DNA from: Phenylobacterium haematophilum
GTDB lineage: Bacteria; Pseudomonadota; Alphaproteobacteria; Caulobacterales; Caulobacteraceae
Assembly (NCBI RefSeq): GCF_014196295.1
Contig: NZ_JACIDK010000006.1
Coordinates: forward strand, 185,147 to 249,146
Direction: 5' to 3'
DNA: 64,000 nucleotides
The notes below the pieces were generated by a model. It searched no databases. It was not told the DNA's origin and saw only the letters and a list, made by a program, of their open reading frames with translations. Shown one piece after another: positions 59,549 to 64,000 of the stretch. Position 1 is the first letter of the stretch. Each line of letters begins with the position of its first letter. The position numbers were made by a program, and so were the translations under genes.

Positions 59549-59584
59549 CCCCCTCCGCCTTCGTGCGGAGGGGGATCTTTTGGG
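59549..59584 (+). terminator. Rho-independent terminator after the TonB receptor
   Basis: Ten-base stem CCCCCTCCGC / GCGGAGGGGG with a six-base loop (CTTCGT), followed by ATCTTTT. Eight bases after the receptor stop. Confidence 0.85.
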
Positions 59585-59599
59585 TTTCGAGGAAGACAG

Positions 59600-60061
59600 A
59601 TGCAACATCACCACTTGGCCGCGGTCGCGGTCCTGGCCATCGCCGCCCCGGCTTCGGCGCAGACGCCGGCGGCGCAGGTGTCGACGTCGGAGGCTCGCAA
59701 CGTCCTCGACGCCTTCACGGCCGCCCTTCAGCAGCGCGAGATCCGAGAGTTGGCCCGGCTCTTCACCCCGGACGCCGCCATACTGGAAGGCGGGCGCTAC
59801 GAGGGGCCGATCGGTCAGTACCTGGACCATCATCTCGGGCCGGAGCTCGCCGCATTCGACAGCTTCGAGATCAAAAATCGCAAGGTGGACATTCAGATAC
59901 TCGGCGAGGTGGCGTGGGCACGCGAGGAGTACGACTACGTCATCCGCGCCAAGGGCCGCCAGGGCGTCGTCGAACGGCGCGGGGTGAGCACGGCCGTCCT
60001 GGTGCGAAGAGCGGGCGCCTGGCGCATCGCACAGCTTCACCTGTCCTCAAGGGCGCCCTGA
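59600..60061 (+). CDS. Secreted SnoaL-like/DUF4440 protein
   Basis: A 153-residue protein with a signal peptide (AAVAVLAIAAPASAQ) and a SnoaL-like cone fold: VLDAFTAALQQREIRELARL with FTPDAAILEGGRYEG, then GQYLDHHLGPEL and VLVRRAGAWRIAQLHLSSR. DUF4440/SgcJ-type proteins in this fold are often isomerases, binding proteins or dehydratase relatives. ATG 59600 with AGGAAGACAG upstream; a longer frame to 59546 begins inside the terminator. Substrate unknown. Confidence 0.75.
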   Translation: MQHHHLAAVAVLAIAAPASAQTPAAQVSTSEARNVLDAFTAALQQREIRELARLFTPDAAILEGGRYEGPIGQYLDHHLGPELAAFDSFEIKNRKVDIQILGEVAWAREEYDYVIRAKGRQGVVERRGVSTAVLVRRAGAWRIAQLHLSSRAP

Positions 60062-60312
60062 GACCGACCCGAGCGCGCCGTATGCTATTGGAGTGAAGCA
60101 GCGTCCGCTCTCGGATTGATCGGAAAGCGCTGACGGGCAATGCAAGCCAGCGCTTGTCACGAGTAAACTCCGCTGGCCGCGTCGGCGGCCCGACGAACCA
60201 GCTTGGATCTTGAGCCGCTGAAGGCGGCGCGGGTCTCTGTTGCTAGACCGACCGGGAGCATGACGCTCGCGCATCACTCCCGGTCAAATCTCAGAGCCCG
60301 ACGTGGGTGGTC
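60062..60312. other. Intergenic region with a 9-bp inverted repeat
   Basis: 251 bases; GACCGGGAG (60251-60259) and CTCCCGGTC (60278-60286) form a perfect 9-bp stem with an 18-base loop, just downstream of the small gene on the - strand. No T-run follows, so terminator function is unproven. Otherwise nothing recognisable. Confidence 0.5.
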
Positions 60313-60474
60313 CTAGACCTTGATGTCGAGCGCGCCCGCAGGCTTACTATTGTGCGAGGTCTCGCCAGTGGCGTGGCTCGTCTCGGGCTTAGCCGGCGGC
60401 TGGGTTTGCTGCGGCGCCCGAGCGGCCTGTGCCAGGGCGGCAGAATTCACGGCGCTTGCGGCGGAGACGTTCAT
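60313..60474 (-). CDS. Small Ala/Pro-rich protein, intact copy
   Basis: A 53-residue protein: MNVSAASAVNSAALAQAAR, a Gln/Pro/Lys middle (QQTQPPAKPETSHATGE), then NSKPAGALDIKV. GAGGAAGGAAC lies nine bases before the ATG, a good ribosome site. No membrane helix or signal peptide. A decayed copy exists at 45238-45398 with the same core. Unrecognised family; the low-complexity, disordered composition suggests a binding or stress role only by analogy. Confidence 0.65.
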   Translation of the reverse strand: MNVSAASAVNSAALAQAARAPQQTQPPAKPETSHATGETSHNSKPAGALDIKV

Positions 60475-60983
60475 CGGAGTGTTCCTTCCTCGTTGTGCTC
60501 TTCTTGAGCTCAGAAATCGCTATCCGAGCGCACTGAAGAAACCGTGAATTGCTCAAACTATTTGTGATGCGCGTCTTGGCAGAAGAGCGTGCCCTCACCT
60601 GCCCACAAGCCGGTCAGGCACGCCTTCAGATCCTGGCCGACCTCTGGCGCTGCGGCGCCATCACAGCAGGAGCGCGTCGACCTTTCGCATTTCAGCTATC
60701 GTGGCACCCATTTGCATCAGCCCTTCAGCGGCGACACCATGATGTCCATGCAAGCAGACAAGTAGTCTGCTGCGGAAGTGGCGGTCCGAATCCTGTCCAT
60801 CAACGGTGCATACGGCAAAGCCCAGCCCCGGGGCCTCCTTAGAACCTGCGATTCACCGTGAATGAAATGCCGCGCTAGGCGAGGGGTATCCATCTTGGCG
60901 CGCGTAATATGTTCAAGGAGCGAGGTCGCGGCCGCTCGGGTTCAGCTGAAGTGGCCGATCTCTGCGGCAGGAACGGGCAAGCA
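60475..60983. other. Intergenic region upstream of the copper block
   Basis: 509 bases. Contains a short - strand stretch (about 60839-60872) whose last residues (GISFTVNRRF then stop) resemble a TonB-receptor end, and a + strand frame 60549-60842 without a recognisable product. Probably decayed sequence plus promoter of the copper genes. No attachment site or repeat stands out. Confidence 0.4.
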
Positions 60984-61355
60984 ATGAAGCACATCTTTCC
61001 GTTGGTCCTGTGCCTCGGCGCCGCTACGGCTGCGAGTGCGCACCCAGGCGGCGGGGATACTCCGTCAACCCCCAGGCCCGCAAGCCGGCCAGCGCCGCGT
61101 CCGCAGGCGGTGTCGTCCCTCGCGGCCCCACCGGTCAAATTGAGTGAGATTCGCGGCGTCGGCCTGGTGCGAGCCATCGATGCAACGGCAGGCAGGATCA
61201 CAATCGCCTACGACGCCATCGAGCCGCTGAACTGGCCTGCAGGGACGATGGCCTTCGCCGTGGGCAAGAGCGCTCTTCTGAACAGCGCTACGGTAGGGGA
61301 CAAGGTCCGGTTTAGGTTGGAGAGCCAGCAGATCACCGAACTGACCCGCTTCTGA
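60984..61355 (+). CDS. CusF-like copper-binding periplasmic protein, degenerate site
   Basis: A 123-residue protein: signal peptide (KHIFPLVLCLGAATAASAH), a Ser/Pro linker, then a CusF-like OB barrel (GVGLVRAIDATAGRITIAYD, AIEPLNWPAGTMAFAVG, then ALLNSATVGDKVRFRLESQQ). CusF binds Cu(I) with a His, Trp and two Met (TIHHD...NWPEMTM). Here the His position is Tyr (IAYD) and one Met is Gly (WPAGTM); the Trp and one Met remain. Thus the site looks weakened or repurposed. Start ATG 60984 begins the signal peptide. Confidence 0.8.
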   Translation: MKHIFPLVLCLGAATAASAHPGGGDTPSTPRPASRPAPRPQAVSSLAAPPVKLSEIRGVGLVRAIDATAGRITIAYDAIEPLNWPAGTMAFAVGKSALLNSATVGDKVRFRLESQQITELTRF

Positions 61356-61419
61356 CGCTACGCCGCAGCATGGCGGCGCAGGTGAACAGGATCGAGCAAC
61401 GCAAATGATGGGAGAGATG

Positions 61420-61710
61420 ATGAACATTCGGAACAAGTTCGCGGCCTGCGCCGCCGGAGCGATGGCTTTGCTGCTGGCCGCCTGCGGCCAGAAGGAATCT
61501 GCCCCGCCTCCGGTCGAGGCCCAGCCAGTAGCCGCCGCGCCGACACCCGCAAACGAGGGAGCCCATCCCGAAGCTAGCCCGCACGCCGACGTCACGGCCC
61601 ATGATGCGGCTTCAAGCACCGCGGCGCCGGCCCAGGGTATGCCTCCGAAGAAGGGGGACCAGAAGGCCGATCCGAATTCCGACATGGCCGGAATGAAGAT
61701 GCCGAAATAG
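61420..61710 (+). CDS. Small Pro/His/Met-rich lipoprotein
   Basis: A 96-residue lipoprotein: signal AACAAGAMALLLAACGQ with lipobox LAAC, then a disordered Ala/Pro/His region (EGAHPEASPHADVTAHDAAS) and a C-terminal Met patch (DMAGMKMPK). The preferred ATG is 61420, with GGAGAG just before it; ATGs at 61405 and 61417 are in frame. Suggests an outer-membrane-attached metal (copper) buffer next to CusF-like, CopC and CopD. Unrecognised family. Confidence 0.7.
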   Translation: MNIRNKFAACAAGAMALLLAACGQKESAPPPVEAQPVAAAPTPANEGAHPEASPHADVTAHDAASSTAAPAQGMPPKKGDQKADPNSDMAGMKMPK

Positions 61711-61936
61711 GGCGGGTCCGAATTTCTGGCGGCCCTCTGCGATTTCGGGCCTCGTGAGCCCAGGCACTACTCGCCGCGCGCCGTGGCTGGGCCGGGCCTT
61801 CACCCGGCTCCGGCCGCGGCGCGCTTCAGAATCGTGGAAGGTGCGTCTCCCGGTCGCACGAGGCTACAGTGAGGGGGACTGACCAGGCGCTGCGTATACT
61901 CTCAAGGGACAGCGTTCAAACCTCGGGGATATCCCA
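61711..61936. other. Intergenic region between lipoprotein and CopC
   Basis: 226 bases. I see no clear gene; no palindrome matching a CueR/CopY type operator was recognised. Likely promoter of copC-copD. Confidence 0.35.
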
Positions 61937-62302
61937 ATGACTCATCACAGAAGCCTTTCCGTCGCCGGCCTCGTCACGGCTGCAGCCTTGCTAACGGCCG
62001 GGACCGCTTCGGCCCACGCCAAATTGGTCACGTCGAACCCAGCGGCGAATGTGACGGTGGCTGCGCCGAAGACGATCACGCTCACCTTCAACGAAAAGCT
62101 GACGCCGGCTTTCTCTGGATTTGATCTGGAGATGGGCGGCGGCATGAAGATGCCGGTGAAGACTACCGTCTCGAAGGACGGCTTGTCCATGGTCGGCACG
62201 CCGCAGGGCGCGCTGATGCCCGGCGCCTACAAGGTCATGTGGCATGCCGCGACATCGGACGGGCACAAGATGACCGGCGACCTCGCCTTTAAGGTGAAAT
62301 AG
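61937..62302 (+). CDS. copC: Copper resistance protein CopC
   Basis: A 121-residue periplasmic protein: signal peptide ending at TASAHAKL (His is the mature N-terminal residue, a Cu(II) ligand in CopC), a beta barrel with VAAPKTITLTFNEKLTPAFSG and GYKVMWHAATSDGHKMTGDL-like C-terminus (WHAATSDGHKMTGD), containing His ligands. The central GGGMKMPV Met segment may be a Cu(I) site. Directly followed by copD. Confidence 0.93.
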   Translation: MTHHRSLSVAGLVTAAALLTAGTASAHAKLVTSNPAANVTVAAPKTITLTFNEKLTPAFSGFDLEMGGGMKMPVKTTVSKDGLSMVGTPQGALMPGAYKVMWHAATSDGHKMTGDLAFKVK

Positions 62303-62305
62303 GAC

Positions 62306-63235
62306 GTGCTCGAGCCTGCGGTCATCTTCCTCAGGCTGGTTCAATTTGCAGGGGCGATGATCCTCTTCGGATCATCGCTCTTCCTGATCTACGCCCTGCC
62401 CCGCGCGGGTCCCGGATCCGGCGCGCAATTGAACTGGTCCCCACGCTTACTGGGTTGGAGCGCGGCCGCCCTATTGGCCGCCACCCTGCTCGGCCTGGCG
62501 GCGCAGACGTCTGTCCTCGCGGGATCAATTTCCGAGGGCCTGAAGCTATCGTCGCTGACCGCCGTCGTCTCCACCATGGCGCTCGGCAAGGCCGCGATCG
62601 TCCGCGCGGTCGCCGCGGGGCTGGCGCTGAGCGCGGTGCTCGTGCTCCGCCCCGGCCGCCCCCTCTTCTGGCTCTGCACGGTGCTCGGCGCCATCATCAC
62701 CGCTAGCCTCGCCTGGATGGGTCATGGCGCGGCGACCGAAGGCGCGGGTGGACCTGTCCACCTGACGGCCGACATCGTTCATGCGCTCGCCGCGGGGGTG
62801 TGGATCGGCGCGCTAGTGGTCTTCTTCGGTTTGCTTCGCCCGACCACGGGGGACGCGGGAGACCATAGCGCCGTGCATAGAGCGCTCCACGGCTTCTCCG
62901 GCGTGGGCTCCGGACTGGTCGCCGTCCTCGTCGGCACGGGCCTGGTCAACAGCTGGTTCCTGGTGGGTCCCGCGCGCATCAGCGGCCTCTGGACGACGCC
63001 CTACGGACAGCTCCTCCTCCTGAAGCTGCTGCTGTTCGCCGGGATGTTGGGATTGGCCGCAGCCAATCGCTTCCGCCTGACGCCGGCGCTCGGCGCCGCC
63101 CTGGAGGACGACGAGACGCGACCCGACGCGCTGGCCGCCCTGCGTCGTAGCCTTGTGCTCGAGACGGCGCTCGCCTTCCTGGTGCTGGCCCTGATCGCCT
63201 GGCTGGGCATGCTCGCGCCGGTGTCCGCGCAATGA
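62306..63235 (+). CDS. copD: Copper resistance protein CopD
   Basis: A 309-residue inner-membrane protein with about eight helices; conserved His residues appear in WMGHGAATEG and HLTADIVHALAAGVWIG, as in CopD/PcoD. GTG 62306 starts four bases after the copC stop. CopC and CopD act together in copper import or delivery across the envelope. It ends in a motif that overlaps the ATG of the next frame (ATGA). Confidence 0.93.
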   Translation: MLEPAVIFLRLVQFAGAMILFGSSLFLIYALPRAGPGSGAQLNWSPRLLGWSAAALLAATLLGLAAQTSVLAGSISEGLKLSSLTAVVSTMALGKAAIVRAVAAGLALSAVLVLRPGRPLFWLCTVLGAIITASLAWMGHGAATEGAGGPVHLTADIVHALAAGVWIGALVVFFGLLRPTTGDAGDHSAVHRALHGFSGVGSGLVAVLVGTGLVNSWFLVGPARISGLWTTPYGQLLLLKLLLFAGMLGLAAANRFRLTPALGAALEDDETRPDALAALRRSLVLETALAFLVLALIAWLGMLAPVSAQ

Positions 63236-63324
63236 ACGCCGGCCGCCCCTATCGCCATGGCGCAGCCGCGCCTGATGAGGGCGGCCGTCGACTTAGACCT
63301 TTTGCCGGCGTAGGTTCCGCAGCG

Positions 63325-63690
63325 ATGCGGCGTCTCCTCGTCCTTTTCGCCCTCCTGGGCCTGCTCTACAGCCCGGCCGCCGCCCTGGCGGCCCAGCGGT
63401 CGTGCGTCGAGGCGGGAGCCGAGATGGCCGGCATGATGATGGCTGCGACGCCAGCCGATCAGGCTGGGCCAACCGCCCCGGACCCATGCTGCGACCACGG
63501 CAAGAAGACGATGGACAGCGAGGCATGCGCGCAGGCCTGCGCTACGATGTGCGGCATCTCCGCAGCACTGCCGACCGCCAACGTCTATGTCGCCCCTCGG
63601 CCGAAGGCGTCGGTTGTCGCCGAGCGGGTTTTGCCGCTGAAGCCTCGCTCCCCGCCCCGGACGGAGCGACCACCGAGATCGATCGCCTGA
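63325..63690 (+). CDS. Secreted Cys/Met-rich protein in the copper block
   Basis: A 121-residue protein with a signal peptide (RRLLVLFALLGLLYSPAAALA), then Cys and Met clusters: SCVEAGAEMAGMMMAATPAD, DPCCDHGKKTMD and ACAQACATMCGISAAL. The content suggests a periplasmic copper-chelating role; the Pro/Arg tail is low complexity. The longer start at ATG 63232 overlaps the copD stop (ATGA), so the real start may be coupled to copD; I chose ATG 63325 because the signal begins there. Confidence 0.6.
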   Translation: MRRLLVLFALLGLLYSPAAALAAQRSCVEAGAEMAGMMMAATPADQAGPTAPDPCCDHGKKTMDSEACAQACATMCGISAALPTANVYVAPRPKASVVAERVLPLKPRSPPRTERPPRSIA

Positions 63691-63810
63691 ACTGTCCGCG
63701 CGACCTGCGCGGGCCCGCTCACAAGTCGTGGCCGTCGCTATCCTGCGGCCGCGACGGATGTGGGCTGGAGGACCGCAATCCCGCGGCCTCTGTCATTCAG
63801 GACGATTACG

Positions 63811-63945
63811 ATGAACCTTTTGAAGTTCTTGGCTGCGACCGCCTGCGTCGCCGCGCTCACCGCGCTCACCGCCGTGAGCACCTCCGCCCTCGCCGCCCCT
63901 GCTGAGGCAGGGGAATCGCATATGGCGGTGGAGTCGAAATTTTAG
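63811..63945 (+). CDS. Very small secreted protein, 44 residues
   Basis: Signal-like N-terminus (LLKFLAATACVAALTALTAV) followed by ALAAPAEAGESHMAVESKF. ATG 63811 gives the signal directly; ribosome site is weak. It lies at the end of the copper-related block. Could be a small secreted peptide or the remnant of a larger gene truncated by a stop. Confidence 0.4.
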   Translation: MNLLKFLAATACVAALTALTAVSTSALAAPAEAGESHMAVESKF

Positions 63946-64000
63946 TTCGAAGCGGACTCTGCAGGCGTCTCCTTGGTGTGAGGAGGCGGCGGATTGGAGA

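Noticed and set aside
60839..60872. TonB-receptor-like C-terminus (GISFTVNRRF)
   Set aside because: Only about ten residues with a stop in front; too short to call, although it could be the tail of another decayed receptor.
1..64000. tRNA genes, rRNA, CRISPR arrays, island attachment repeats
   Set aside because: I scanned for tRNA-like cloverleafs, spaced direct repeats and duplicated ends around the integrase by eye and found none; a program such as tRNAscan-SE or a repeat finder would be decisive.

Overview
This window is GC-rich, gene-dense DNA from an alphaproteobacterium. The gene families (NdvB/ChvB-type cyclic beta-glucan synthase, two large TonB-dependent receptors, EVVVTGSR-type receptor debris, GTG/TTG starts, short overlaps) fit Caulobacterales such as Phenylobacterium or Caulobacter. 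That is an inference from gene content; there is no rRNA or other taxonomic marker here. I saw no tRNA, rRNA, CRISPR array or intact insertion sequence.

Region 1 (1-40.7 kb) is a stress and carbon-reserve cluster built around a second set of central-metabolism enzymes. On the + strand: PEP synthase (cut by the window edge), phosphoglycerate kinase, class I fructose-bisphosphate aldolase, a 2876-residue cyclic beta-1,2-glucan synthase-like protein and phosphoglucomutase. On the - strand: a YflT-type stress protein, an ECF sigma factor with a cysteine-rich tail, a ParB-like nuclease-domain protein, polyphosphate kinase 2, a GH144-like glucanase, lactate permease, an archaeal-type (type II) GAPDH and cyclopropane fatty acid synthase. 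Next comes a frameshifted second ECF sigma factor, then PlsC, an ATP-grasp-like protein, a BAX-inhibitor-1 protein, a divergent enolase, an AidB-like dehydrogenase, a UbiB-like kinase, a lemA-TPM-TPM operon, a zinc alcohol dehydrogenase and two tandem-domain universal stress proteins. Two FNR/FixK-type palindromes (24587-24600 and 33489-33502) suggest oxygen-limited control of part of the cluster. Read together, lactate or pyruvate could be carried up to sugar phosphate and glucan, with polyphosphate, membrane-lipid and stress functions alongside.

Region 2 (40.8-49.4 kb) is an accessory island: VapBC with its operator, a tyrosine recombinase, a decayed TonB receptor, a serine-recombinase-like protein lacking its catalytic residues, MgtC, a decayed small gene, and a compact overlapping block of ribbon-helix-helix regulator, DNA cytosine methyltransferase, PD-(D/E)XK-like nuclease and GIY-YIG nuclease. 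A decayed response-regulator receiver fragment marks its right side. This block is the best candidate here for a poorly described restriction or defence system.

Region 3 (49.5-64 kb) holds a sorbosone-dehydrogenase-like lipoprotein, a siderophore-type TonB receptor, a NagX-like membrane acyltransferase, a DUF305 membrane protein, a type III polyketide synthase coupled to an isoprenylcysteine-methyltransferase-like enzyme, a second TonB receptor with a strong terminator, a SnoaL-like secreted protein, an intact copy of the small gene that is decayed in region 2, and a copper block (CusF-like, lipoprotein, CopC, CopD, Cys/Met-rich secreted proteins) running to the window end.
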